Of a stretch of 64,000 nucleotides of DNA, positions 52,855-61,413 are shown one piece after another. A program made the translations under genes and the position numbers. Every line of letters starts with the position of its first letter. Positions within the stretch are counted from its first letter, which is position 1. The notes under the pieces were generated by a model, which worked only from the letters and a program-made list of their open reading frames with translations, was not told where the DNA came from and made no database searches. Source of the stretch: Sphingomonas japonica (GTDB lineage: Bacteria > Pseudomonadota > Alphaproteobacteria > Sphingomonadales > Sphingomonadaceae); contig NZ_VDYR01000001.1 in NCBI RefSeq assembly GCF_006346325.1, positions 2,195,501 to 2,259,500 of the forward strand, given 5' to 3'.

Positions 52855-53388
52855 TCAGGCCGCGACCTTGTCCTTGTTGTAGATCGCGGCCGAAGCACGC
52901 AGGATCTCGAGCAGCTTCTCGAGCGCCTTGGGCTCGTCGATCTCCTCCATCGCCGCGAGTTCGCGTGCGAGGCGGCTGGCGGCGGCTTCGAAAATCTGGC
53001 GCTCGGAATAGCTCTGCTCGGGCTGATCGTCGGCACGGAACAGGTCGCGGACCACTTCGGCGATCGACACCAGGTCGCCCGAATTGATCTTGGCCTCATA
53101 TTCCTGGGCGCGGCGCGACCACATGGTGCGCTTCACCTTGGGCTTGCCCTTCAGGGTATCGAGCGCCTCGCGCAGCGTCTTGTCGCTCGACAGCTTGCGC
53201 ATGCCGACGCTCTCGGCCTTGTTGGTGGGAACGCGCAGGGTCATGCGCTCCTTTTCGAAGCGGAGCACGTACAGCTCGAGCTGCATTCCCGCGATTTCCT
53301 GCTTCTGGAGTTCGATCACACGGCCAACGCCGTGCTTGGGGTAAACGACATAATCACCGACGTCGAAGGACAGCGCCTTGGCAGCCAT
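52855..53388 (-). CDS. carD: CarD-family transcriptional regulator
   Basis: 177 residues: N-terminal RNA polymerase-interacting Tudor-like domain (FDVGDYVVYPKHGVGRV near 8-22, VPTNKAESVGMRKL near 54-67) and a C-terminal helical DNA-binding domain (WSRRAQEYEAKINSGDLVSIAEVVRDLFR near 90-118). CarD/CdnL stabilises open complexes at promoters, including rRNA promoters, and supports growth in alphaproteobacteria. The ATG at 53388 is used, with AAAGG 10 bases upstream. It is transcribed alone and ends at a good terminator. Confidence 0.93.
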   Translation of the reverse strand: MAAKALSFDVGDYVVYPKHGVGRVIELQKQEIAGMQLELYVLRFEKERMTLRVPTNKAESVGMRKLSSDKTLREALDTLKGKPKVKRTMWSRRAQEYEAKINSGDLVSIAEVVRDLFRADDQPEQSYSERQIFEAAASRLARELAAMEEIDEPKALEKLLEILRASAAIYNKDKVAA

Positions 53389-53556
53389 TCTGATCAACCT
53401 TTCCGTGGACCAGGCCCGAGGGGGAGCACCTGACGCCGGGTCGAGAAAACCAGGCTGGCGCGGTCGGGCCGATTACAGTTGCGTCTCTTGTGGCCGCAGC
53501 GCTCACACGCTGCGTGGATGATCCGTTTAACACAGTCGTAACAAAATTACCAGCGC

Positions 53557-53587
53557 ACGGTTCCGCGCCGGCTGCTCATGGAACCGT
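53557..53587 (-). terminator. Hairpin downstream of fdxA
   Basis: ACGGTTCC (53557-53564) and GGAACCGT (53580-53587) are perfect reverse complements with a 15-base loop, 48 bases after the fdxA stop, and a short T-rich stretch follows on the minus strand. Weak terminator candidate. The rest of the 246-base gap to carD shows no gene; it should contain the carD promoter, which I could not pin down. Confidence 0.4.
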
Positions 53588-53634
53588 TTCCAGGTGCGGA
53601 CGTCGGCATATACCGCGACGCCGCGTCCGTGCAA

Positions 53635-53976
53635 TCAATCGCCAGCGCCGGGTTCGGGCGAGAAATACTTGTCGAACTTGCCCGCCTCACCCTTGAACTT
53701 GTCCGCGTCATCGGGGGTCTGGCCCGCATTGCGGGTCACGTTGGGCCATTGCGCGGAGAAGGTCGTGTTGACCTCGAGCCACTGCTCGAGGTCGCTTTCG
53801 GTGTCAGGAAGGATTGCCTCAGCCGGGCATTCGGGCTCGCACACGCCGCAATCGATGCACTCGCTGGGATTGATCACCAGCATGTTCTCGCCCTCATAGA
53901 AGCAATCGACCGGGCACACCTCGACGCAGTCCATGTATTTGCAGCGGATGCAGGCGTCGGTGACGACATAGGTCAT
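53635..53976 (-). CDS. fdxA: Seven-iron ferredoxin FdxA
   Basis: 113 residues starting [27 protein letters not shown]-x2-C-x4-C-x3-C-P variants near 9-25 and [12 protein letters not shown] near 40-51 bind a 3Fe-4S and a 4Fe-4S cluster. The C-terminal extension ([18 protein letters not shown]) is diagnostic for the alphaproteobacterial FdxA. It transfers electrons in an unidentified pathway. It follows the S4 protein by 36 bases and belongs to the conserved helicase-S4-fdxA-carD order. Confidence 0.95.
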   Translation of the reverse strand: MTYVVTDACIRCKYMDCVEVCPVDCFYEGENMLVINPSECIDCGVCEPECPAEAILPDTESDLEQWLEVNTTFSAQWPNVTRNAGQTPDDADKFKGEAGKFDKYFSPEPGAGD

Positions 53977-54012
53977 TGCGGGATGTGGCTCCGATGGGCG
54001 TTTCGGCCCCTG

Positions 54013-54315
54013 CTATTGCGGGGGGTCGGTGGCGTCAACGGGCTTTGCCGCGCTGCCTTCGGCATTGCCATCCAGCCGGGTGTACAGCGCCTGCGCCTCG
54101 GGGGCAGGCCCGCGCCGGACGGGAAGCGCCTCGATGCGCAGCACGCGCACCTCGCCATGCTGCGCGAACGCCAGCACGCTGCCGATGCGCACCGGGCAAT
54201 GCGCGCGATCGATTCGCCGCCCGTCGATCCGCAGCGTACCGCGCTCGGCGAGCGCCTGCGCCGCGCTGCGCGTCTTGGCCAGCCGCGCGAACCACAAAAA
54301 TCGGTCGAGCCGCAT
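54013..54315 (-). CDS. S4-domain RNA-binding protein (HslR/Hsp15-like)
   Basis: 100 residues beginning MRLDRFLWFARLAKTRSAAQALAERGTLRIDGRRI, a canonical S4 domain start. Similar to HslR/Hsp15, which binds stalled 50S subunits carrying nascent chains. It lies 13 bases after the helicase stop on the same strand and is probably translated from the same message. Its tail (EGSAAKPVDATDPPQ) is variable. The start is the ATG in front of the S4 fold; the longer upstream frame overlaps the helicase in another phase. Confidence 0.87.
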   Translation of the reverse strand: MRLDRFLWFARLAKTRSAAQALAERGTLRIDGRRIDRAHCPVRIGSVLAFAQHGEVRVLRIEALPVRRGPAPEAQALYTRLDGNAEGSAAKPVDATDPPQ

Positions 54316-54328
54316 CGTTGCGGCCGCC

Positions 54329-56812
54329 TCAGCCAAGGTCGAGTTCCGCCAGCGCAGCGAACGCCCCGTCACGGCGAGCGGCGCGCGGCGCGGGCAGCGC
54401 ACGCGCCGGACGCCGCCCACGCCAGGCCCAGTGCGGCCTGCCCTCGGCCGGGGCCACGCTCTTGAACCCCAGCATCGCCATGAGGCGGTCGAGCGTGGCC
54501 GGCGCCATCCCGATCGAGGTCGCAAAGGCGAGGTCGGGGGCAAAGGCGGCGCGGCCCTTGCGCGCATCGTGCGCGGCGCGGGCGATGCGCTCGACCAGGT
54601 CGACTCGCACCGCCTGCGCCATGATCGCGCGATATCCTCCCCCTGCCGCGGCGCGCGGCAGCACCGTGGCACCGGGCGGTGCAGCTGCGGCCGTGTCATC
54701 TCCGCGCGCGGCGAGCAGCGCTGCCCGCCACCGTGCAGGCTCGGCCTTGAACAACCGCGGATCGAACAGGTCGAGCGTACCGATCACCGCGCCGGCGCGC
54801 TTGAGCGCGCGCCGTGCCGCAGGATCGAGCCGCTCGACGGAATCACCTACCGCGCTGCGTGCGACGAAGCCTCCGCCAGTGAGCAGCGCCGCCGCGGTGA
54901 CGCGCAACTGCGGATCGGACGCCGCATCGCGGGCGATCGCGTCGAGCCGGACCAGCCCTGGGACATGCGCCTCGACCCGGTCACCGAGCCAGCGCGCCAG
55001 CCGGACCTCCACCGCCGAGCGCGCCCGCATATCGAGACTGTCGAGCGCGCGGTCGAGCTTCACCCGCGGCCGGGTCAGCGCCGCCCCCGGCACCAGCGAC
55101 GCGATGCGCGCGCCGTTCCATGTGATTCCCCCGCCCGACAATCCCAGGTCGCGATCGTCGGTCGCCGCGAGCGCCGCGCCGCGCCGCGCAAGTTCGCTGC
55201 CGAGACGTTTCTCCGCTGCCGCAAGCAGCATTCGCTTGTCGGTGGCATCGAGCCCGGGCAGCACCGAGAAGCGGAAGCCGTCGAGCCGCCCGATGACATG
55301 GTCCTCGACCCGCACCGCTCCGTCCTCGGCGATCGTCACCGGCAACTGGCTGGCATCGGCGCCGATCGCGCGCAGCAGCACCGTCGTGCGCTTGTCGACG
55401 AAGCGCTGCTGCAGGCTGGCGTGGAGCGCATCGGACAGTTTCTCCTCGACGCCGCGCGTGCGCTCCGCCCAATGCTGCGGATCCTCCAGCCAGTCGGCGC
55501 GGTGCGCGATATAGGCCCAGCTGCGCGCCGCGGCGATCCGCCCGGCCAGCTTCTCGACATCGCCGTCCATCCGGTCGAGCCGCGCGATCTCGTCGGCGAA
55601 CCACTGGTGCGGCACATATCCCCGCCCGTCGGACAGGTGCCCGAATACGCGCCCGACGAAACGGGCATGGACATCTACGCCGAGCTTGCGGAAATCAGGG
55701 AGGCCGCACGCCGCCCACAACCGCGCGACCATGGCCGGGGAGCGAACGCGGGCGCGGACCCAATCCTCGTCGGCGAGCCGTTTCAGCACCGCGAGGTCGG
55801 TCGCCTGCGGCGCCGCGCGCAGCACGGCGTCTTGCGGGCGTTCCTCCAGCGCCGCGATCAGCGCATCGATGCTCGACAGGTCGGGCTCGCCGTCGCGCCA
55901 GTAGAGATGCTCGAGCGGCGGCATCCGGTGCCCCTCGATGGCGAAGACTTCCTCTGGCGTGAAGGCATTGGCGCCGTCCTCGCTAAGCGCTCCGAACGTG
56001 CCGTCGCGCTGATGCCGTCCGGCGCGCCCTGCGATCTGCGCCATTTCCGCCACCGTCAGCCGCCGCTTGCGCCTGCCGTCGAATTTGTGGAGCGATGCGA
56101 ACGCGACGTGCGCCACGTCCATGTTGAGCCCCATGCCGATCGCATCGGTGGCGACGAGGTAATCGACTTCGCCGGCTTGGAACATTGCCACCTGCGCGTT
56201 GCGGGTGCGCGGCGACAGCGCCCCCATCACCACCGCCGCGCCGCCGCGCATCCGGCGGATCGCCTCGGCGACGGCATAGACTTCCTCGGCGGAAAACGCG
56301 ACGATCGCCGAGCGGCGCGGCAGGCGCGACAGCTTCTTGGCGCCGGCATAGGACAGCGTCGAAAAACGCGGGCGGCCGATCACCTCGGCCTCGGGGACCA
56401 GCGCCTTGAGCATCGGCTTGAGGCTTTCGGAGCCGAGCAGCATCGTCTCCTCGCGCCCGCGGGCGCGCAGGATGCGGTCGGTGAAGATGTGCCCGCGCTC
56501 GGGATCGGCACCCAGTTGCGCCTCGTCGAGCGCAAGAAACGCGACCTCGCGCTCGAGCGGCATCGATTCGGCGGTACACAGCAGCCAGCGCGCCTTGGGC
56601 GGGAGGATCTTTTCCTCGCCGGTGATCAGCGCGACCTCTCCCGGCGGTTTGATCCTGACCACCCGGTCATAGACCTCGCGTGCGAGCAGCCGCAGCGGAA
56701 AGCCGATCATGCCGCTGGCATGCCCGCACATCCGCTCCACCGCGAGGTGCGTCTTGCCGGTGTTGGTCGGGCCCAGCACGGCGGTGAGCGGACTACGCGC
56801 GAACTGGCTCAT
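54329..56812 (-). CDS. SUV3-like ATP-dependent RNA/DNA helicase
   Basis: 827 residues: Walker A GPTNTGKTHLA near 14, DEAQLGADPERG near 86 (DEAQ-type motif II), TDAIGMGLNMDV near 236 (motif V), and QIAGRAGRHQRDGTFG near 272 (motif VI). This matches the mitochondrial SUV3/alphaproteobacterial helicase family. The C-terminal half (about 400-800) is family-typical and includes an Ala/Arg-rich end. SUV3 works with RNA degradation machinery; the bacterial role is not firmly known. The start at 56812 follows the absence of homology upstream. Divergent from the M23 peptidase gene. Confidence 0.9.
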   Translation of the reverse strand: MSQFARSPLTAVLGPTNTGKTHLAVERMCGHASGMIGFPLRLLAREVYDRVVRIKPPGEVALITGEEKILPPKARWLLCTAESMPLEREVAFLALDEAQLGADPERGHIFTDRILRARGREETMLLGSESLKPMLKALVPEAEVIGRPRFSTLSYAGAKKLSRLPRRSAIVAFSAEEVYAVAEAIRRMRGGAAVVMGALSPRTRNAQVAMFQAGEVDYLVATDAIGMGLNMDVAHVAFASLHKFDGRRKRRLTVAEMAQIAGRAGRHQRDGTFGALSEDGANAFTPEEVFAIEGHRMPPLEHLYWRDGEPDLSSIDALIAALEERPQDAVLRAAPQATDLAVLKRLADEDWVRARVRSPAMVARLWAACGLPDFRKLGVDVHARFVGRVFGHLSDGRGYVPHQWFADEIARLDRMDGDVEKLAGRIAAARSWAYIAHRADWLEDPQHWAERTRGVEEKLSDALHASLQQRFVDKRTTVLLRAIGADASQLPVTIAEDGAVRVEDHVIGRLDGFRFSVLPGLDATDKRMLLAAAEKRLGSELARRGAALAATDDRDLGLSGGGITWNGARIASLVPGAALTRPRVKLDRALDSLDMRARSAVEVRLARWLGDRVEAHVPGLVRLDAIARDAASDPQLRVTAAALLTGGGFVARSAVGDSVERLDPAARRALKRAGAVIGTLDLFDPRLFKAEPARWRAALLAARGDDTAAAAPPGATVLPRAAAGGGYRAIMAQAVRVDLVERIARAAHDARKGRAAFAPDLAFATSIGMAPATLDRLMAMLGFKSVAPAEGRPHWAWRGRRPARALPAPRAARRDGAFAALAELDLG

Positions 56813-56997
56813 GGCATCCAAGATCGCGATTGCCGCGGCGAAGCGCAAGCGCCGCGTCCTGTCGCCGCCAATAACCGCTTCGCCGCAGGGTGTGCCGCAT
56901 AAGCGCCCGGTTAATTTGACTTTAAATCCTCGTCCCCACAGTGATTCGGCAAGACCGGGCCCGGGGTGGCAGTCCGGGATTTTGGGGGCCGCGCACG

Positions 56998-58494
56998 TTG
57001 TTCTTGCGCACCGATCAGGGGTTGAACGGCGGCGGCGGCGCTTCGAGCGGCGTCGGAGCACAGGCGTCCGCGTCGCGCGCGCTGGTTTTGCTCCCGCCCG
57101 ACACGCTGCTCGATCGGCTGCGCACGACCGACTGGACGCCCGATCTCGGCTCCGACATCGGCTCGCGCACCTGGTTTCGCGGCGTCGCTACATGCCTGGC
57201 CCTGTGCGCAGGCACCTGGATGCTGGCGCCAGGCCTGTTCGATCCGCTGCCCGGAGTAACCGCTCCGGCTTTTGCCGGAGCCGATTTCGACGAGATCCGC
57301 AGCCAGTCGATCGCGCCGCTTGCGCTGGGTGCGACCACCGGCCACCGCATGGCGGCAACCGATCTGGTCGCGGCGCTTCCCGACACGCCCGAACGTCCGA
57401 TCATCGACCTGACCGCGACGCTGGCGAACGGCGACACGCTGCGCCGCACGCTCGAGCGGTCGGGCGTAGCGCCGGGCGAAGCGGCGCAGGTCACCGATCT
57501 GGTCGGCCGCGCCGTCGCGCTCGGCGAGATCACGCCGGGAACCCGCCTCGACATCAAACTGGGACGCCGGGCCGTGCGTTCTATGCCGCGCCCGCTCGAA
57601 AAGCTCGCCTTCCGCGCCAAATTCGATCTCGCGGTCGAACTCGCGCGCAGCGGCGACGGCCTCGGCATCCGCCGCATCCCGATCGCCATCGACCGCACGC
57701 CGCTGCGCATCCGCGGCCGCGTCGGCACCAGCCTCTACCGCTCGGCGCGCGCCGCAGGCGTGCCTGCGCGGTCGGTCGCGGCCTTCATCAAATCGATCTC
57801 GGCCAAGGTGCCGATGACGCGAATCGGCGCCGACGACGAATATGACATCATCGTCGAACAGGCACGCGCCGAAACCGGCGAGGTTCAGCTCGGCGACCTT
57901 CTGTTCGCCGGGCTTTCGCAGGGCAGCAAGGCGGTCCAGCTGGTGCGCTGGGAACAGGGCGGAACGACGCGCTGGCTCGATCCCAAGGGCATGAACGAGC
58001 GCCGCGGCAGCATGAGCCTGCCGGTCGCCGGGCGGCTGTCGTCCGGGTTCGGCTCACGCGGCCATCCCGTTCTGGGCTTCCGCCGCTTTCACAAAGGTCT
58101 CGACATCGCCGCGCCGACCGGCACGCCGATCCATGCCGCAACCGATGGCGTCGTCGCCTTTGCCGGGCGCAACGGCGGCTACGGCAATTTCGTCAAGCTC
58201 AGCCACGGCGGCGGCATGCAGACCGCCTATGGCCATATGAGCCGGATCGCGGTGCGGTCGGGCACGCGGGTGTCGCGCGGACAGGTGATCGGCTATGTCG
58301 GTTCGACCGGCCTGTCGACCGGTCCTCACGTCCATTACGAGCTGATCAAGGGTGGCCGCGCGGTCGATCCGCGATCGGTGTCGCTCAGCAGCGTCGAGCG
58401 GCTGACCGGCAGCGACCTCGCCGCCTTCAAGTCCAAGCTCGCACGATTGATGGCAGTGCCGAGCGGCGCAGGCGCGGCGCGCGAGCCCGAGTAG
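56998..58494 (+). CDS. M23 family metallopeptidase (active LytM endopeptidase)
   Basis: About 498 residues with a single transmembrane helix (about residue 60-80), a linker with a LysM/OapA-like region (about 120-270), and a C-terminal LytM domain. The zinc ligands are intact: FHKGLDIA (H-x3-D near 365) and HVHYEL (HxH, near 445). GHMSRI lies between. It should cleave peptidoglycan cross-links in the periplasm, unlike the degenerate EnvC-like protein. The start is a TTG with GGGGG 10 bases upstream; the longest frame begins at a GTG at 56941. Either is possible. Confidence 0.88.
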   Translation: MFLRTDQGLNGGGGASSGVGAQASASRALVLLPPDTLLDRLRTTDWTPDLGSDIGSRTWFRGVATCLALCAGTWMLAPGLFDPLPGVTAPAFAGADFDEIRSQSIAPLALGATTGHRMAATDLVAALPDTPERPIIDLTATLANGDTLRRTLERSGVAPGEAAQVTDLVGRAVALGEITPGTRLDIKLGRRAVRSMPRPLEKLAFRAKFDLAVELARSGDGLGIRRIPIAIDRTPLRIRGRVGTSLYRSARAAGVPARSVAAFIKSISAKVPMTRIGADDEYDIIVEQARAETGEVQLGDLLFAGLSQGSKAVQLVRWEQGGTTRWLDPKGMNERRGSMSLPVAGRLSSGFGSRGHPVLGFRRFHKGLDIAAPTGTPIHAATDGVVAFAGRNGGYGNFVKLSHGGGMQTAYGHMSRIAVRSGTRVSRGQVIGYVGSTGLSTGPHVHYELIKGGRAVDPRSVSLSSVERLTGSDLAAFKSKLARLMAVPSGAGAAREPE

Positions 58495-58531
58495 CCGCTA
58501 TCCGGATACGTCCCGCTTCGTGCACCACGTC

Positions 58532-59674
58532 ATGACCGGCGCGCTGGCAGGCATCCGCATCGTCGAGTTCACCGGGATCGGCCCGGGACCCTTTGCCGGA
58601 ATGATGCTCGCCGATCACGGTGCACAAGTGATCCGCATCGTTCGCCCCACCACCGCCCGGCTCCCCGCGCTCGACCGCTTCGACGTGCTCGCGCGCAGCC
58701 GATCGGTGATCGCGATCGACATGAAGACGCCAGCCGGGATTGCGGTGGTCCGCGATCTGTGTCGCTGCGCACACGGCGTGATCGAAGGCTACCGCCCCGG
58801 CGTGATGGAGCGACTGGGGCTCGGTCCCGACATCCTGATCGGTGACACGCCGGCATTGGTGTATGGCCGCATCACCGGCTGGGGGCAGGACGGCCCGCTG
58901 GCGCAGGCCGCCGGGCATGACATCAACTATATCGCGATCAACGGCGTGCTGCACACGATCGGGCGCAAGGGCGAGCGGCCGGCGGTGCCGGTCAATTATG
59001 TCGGCGACTTCGGCGGTGGCGGAATGCTGCTGGCGTTCGGCATGCTGGCCGCGCTGCTCGCGGTGCGGAACGGTGCGCCGGGCCAGGTCGTCGATGCCGC
59101 GATGGTCGACGGCTCGGCGCTCTTGTCGGGGATGGTGTGGCAGATGAAGGCCGCGGGGCTGTGGCGCGACCTACCGCAATCCAACTGGCTCGACGGCGGC
59201 GCGCATTTTTACGACAGCTACGCCTGCGCGGACGGCAAGTTCGTCGCGATCGGCGCGATCGAGGCGCCCTTCTATGCCTTGCTGCGCGAGAGACTGGGTC
59301 TGGCCGACGATCCCGCGTTCGACGCGCAGTTCGACCCCGCGGCGTGGGATGGGCTGCGCGATCGGCTCGCGGCCGTGTTCGCGACGCGCACGCGCGACGA
59401 ATGGGCCGCATTGCTCGAGGGCAGCGACGCCTGCTTCGCGCCGGTGCTGTCGCTGGGCGAAGCGCTGGCGCATCCGCACATCGCCGCGCGTGGGACGTTC
59501 GTGGAGGTGGCCGGACACACCCAGCCCGCGCCTGCCCCGCGCTTCTCGAAGACGCCTGCGGCCACACCGTCCGGCGCTCGGCCCGCGGGAGAGGATGTGC
59601 GTACCGTGCTGGCTGGAATCGGCTATGACGGCGACCGGGTCGAGGCGCTGATCGCGGCGCGCATAGTCGGGTGA
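58532..59674 (+). CDS. CoA transferase/racemase of the CaiB/BaiF family (AMACR-like)
   Basis: 380 residues: LAGIRIVEFTGIGPGPFAGMMLADHGAQVIRI near 4-36 is the family start, and residues GHDINY near 130 and NYVGDFGGGGMLLAFG near 158 supply the catalytic His and Asp of alpha-methylacyl-CoA racemase. Therefore it is more likely a racemase of 2-methyl-branched acyl-CoA than a CoA transferase. It heads a small set of acyl-CoA and oxidoreductase genes. The start is ATG 58532; a GTG at 58520 is in frame. The stop codon overlaps a GTG of the next frame, but the next gene probably starts later. Confidence 0.88.
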   Translation: MTGALAGIRIVEFTGIGPGPFAGMMLADHGAQVIRIVRPTTARLPALDRFDVLARSRSVIAIDMKTPAGIAVVRDLCRCAHGVIEGYRPGVMERLGLGPDILIGDTPALVYGRITGWGQDGPLAQAAGHDINYIAINGVLHTIGRKGERPAVPVNYVGDFGGGGMLLAFGMLAALLAVRNGAPGQVVDAAMVDGSALLSGMVWQMKAAGLWRDLPQSNWLDGGAHFYDSYACADGKFVAIGAIEAPFYALLRERLGLADDPAFDAQFDPAAWDGLRDRLAAVFATRTRDEWAALLEGSDACFAPVLSLGEALAHPHIAARGTFVEVAGHTQPAPAPRFSKTPAATPSGARPAGEDVRTVLAGIGYDGDRVEALIAARIVG

Positions 59675-59706
59675 ACCGATCGCGGATGGTACGGGAAGGA
59701 ACGGCG

Positions 59707-60489
59707 ATGGCTGGAAACACACTGATCACCGGCGCTTCCGCCGGTCTCGGCGCCGCCTTTGCACGCAGCCTGGCCGCGCGCGGCGACGACCTGATCCTGA
59801 CCGCGCGCCGCGGCGACCGGCTCGAGAGCCTGGCCGGCGAATTACGCACCGCATATGGCGTGACCGTAACCGTCATTGCCGCCGATCTCGGCGTTCCGGG
59901 CGGGGCCGACGCGCTGTTCGCCGACATCGTGCGCCGCGGGCTGAGGGTCGATACGCTGATCAACAATGCCGGCTTTGGATTGCAGGGTGCGTTCGCCGAC
60001 CAGGACCGCGCCGCGCTTGCCGGAATGCTCGACTGCAATTGCCGCGCGCTGGTCGAACTCAGCCATCTGGTACTGCCCGGTATGATCGCGCGGCGTTCGG
60101 GCGGCATCCTCAATGTCGCATCGACCGCCGCGTTCCAGCCGGGACCGTGGATGGCAGTCTATTACGCGACCAAGGCGTTCGTGCTGAGCTTTTCCCAAGC
60201 GCTGCACGAAGAGGTCAAGCCGCACGGCATCCGCGTCGCCGCGCTCTGCCCTGGCCCGACGCGGACCGAATTCGCGGAGCATGCCGGGATGGCGGACAGC
60301 GCGTTGTTCGCGCGGTTCGCCGGGCCGATCGACGGGGTGGTCCGCGACGGCCTGGCCGCGCTCGACGCCAATCGTGCGGTGGCCGTGTCGGGCGCGCTCA
60401 ACAAGGGGCTGGCGTTCTCGACCCGCTTGGCGCCGCTCGGCATGCTGCGGCGGATGGCGGGCAGGTTGCAGAAAGGGCGGGTCCGCTGA
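59707..60489 (+). CDS. Short-chain dehydrogenase/reductase (SDR)
   Basis: 260 residues, classical SDR: GASAGLGAAFA near 8-18 (NADP-binding TGxxxGxG variant), NNAGFG near 85, catalytic Ser in VASTAAF near 137, and YYATK (Y-x3-K) near 153. After that, CPGPTRTEF near 183. NADP preference is suggested by the Arg-Arg after beta-2 (TARRGDR). Substrate unknown; its neighbours suggest a hydroxyacyl or ketone intermediate. The ATG at 59707 has AAGGAAC upstream; an in-frame GTG at 59671 overlaps the previous stop. It converges with the GntR gene across 9 bases. Confidence 0.88.
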   Translation: MAGNTLITGASAGLGAAFARSLAARGDDLILTARRGDRLESLAGELRTAYGVTVTVIAADLGVPGGADALFADIVRRGLRVDTLINNAGFGLQGAFADQDRAALAGMLDCNCRALVELSHLVLPGMIARRSGGILNVASTAAFQPGPWMAVYYATKAFVLSFSQALHEEVKPHGIRVAALCPGPTRTEFAEHAGMADSALFARFAGPIDGVVRDGLAALDANRAVAVSGALNKGLAFSTRLAPLGMLRRMAGRLQKGRVR

Positions 60490-60498
60490 GCGCCCCGC

Positions 60499-61257
60499 TC
60501 AGCGACCGGGGGCGTAGGCGCGAGCGCGGGTGGTGTCGAGGAACGCCATGTCGACGAGGTGCGTCATCGCCGCGTGCGCCTTTACCGGGTCACCTTCGGC
60601 GACGGCCTCGAACACCTTGCGGTGATCGGGCAGCGGGTCGCGGCGCAGCGGGCTGTTGCGCTGCTTGAAGATCGTCGTCCAGGCGACCGCCGCGCCGACG
60701 CCGCTGGTCAGCGACACGAGGAACTGGTTGCCCGACGCGTCGAGCAGTGCGGCGTGGAATTCCTGGTCGGCGATGCGACCGGCCTCGACCGCCAGCGTAT
60801 GCGTCTCCATCGCACTCAGCGTACGTTGCATGATCTCCAGATGCGTATCGTCACGGCGGCGCGCGGCCAGCGCGGCGGCTTCGGGCTCGACAATCTTGCG
60901 CAGTTCGAACAGCGCCGCGATCAGGGCGTCGTCGGGCTCGAATTCGAAGAACCACGACAGCACGTCGGGATCGAGCATGTGCCATTTCACCCGCGCGCTG
61001 ACGCGTGTGCCGGTCTTGGGTCGCGATTCGACCAGGCCCTTGGCCGCGAGCATCCGCAGTGCCTCGCGATAGGCGGTGCGCGAGATCGCCAGCCGTTCGC
61101 TGGCATCGATCTCGCCTTCGAGCACCTGGCCGGGAGCATATCGGCCCGAAACGATCGCGATACCGAGATCGCGCGCGATGCTGCCGTGGATGCGCAGCGA
61201 CTTGCGCTGCGCCGCCGCTTCCCCGTCGGGCATCCGGATGTTCGCTGTCGTCGCCAT
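60499..61257 (-). CDS. GntR-family regulator, FadR/FCD type
   Basis: 252 residues: an N-terminal winged helix (RIHGSIARDLGIAIVSGRYAPGQVLEGEIDASERLAISRTAYREALRMLAAKGLVESRPKTGTRV, broken here at the helix-turn-helix near 45-60) and a C-terminal FCD helical ligand domain (about 95-240) with metal-binding His/Asp residues (DQEFHAALLDASGN near 155). FCD regulators usually respond to organic acids or sugar acids. The ATG at 61257 follows AAGGTGG. It is divergent from the hydrolase-flavin reductase fusion across 156 bases and probably controls it; no clean operator palindrome was found there. Confidence 0.9.
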   Translation of the reverse strand: MATTANIRMPDGEAAAQRKSLRIHGSIARDLGIAIVSGRYAPGQVLEGEIDASERLAISRTAYREALRMLAAKGLVESRPKTGTRVSARVKWHMLDPDVLSWFFEFEPDDALIAALFELRKIVEPEAAALAARRRDDTHLEIMQRTLSAMETHTLAVEAGRIADQEFHAALLDASGNQFLVSLTSGVGAAVAWTTIFKQRNSPLRRDPLPDHRKVFEAVAEGDPVKAHAAMTHLVDMAFLDTTRARAYAPGR

Positions 61258-61413
61258 CACTGGCCACCTTAGCCCAGAAGTCCGCGCGCGCAATCGCGCG
61301 CGCCCGAGCGCGACGAACGACGGGGTCGCGGCGCCCTTGGACCGCACCATCGTCGCAAACGCCGGTGGAAACTCGGGGTGCTTCGTGTATCGCCTGCCCG
61401 CGAAGGAGTATGC

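Noticed and set aside
54029..56902. A 957-residue open frame on the plus strand opposite the SUV3-like helicase
   Set aside because: Antisense shadow caused by high GC; rich in Arg, His and Pro, no domain, and the minus strand gene has all helicase motifs.
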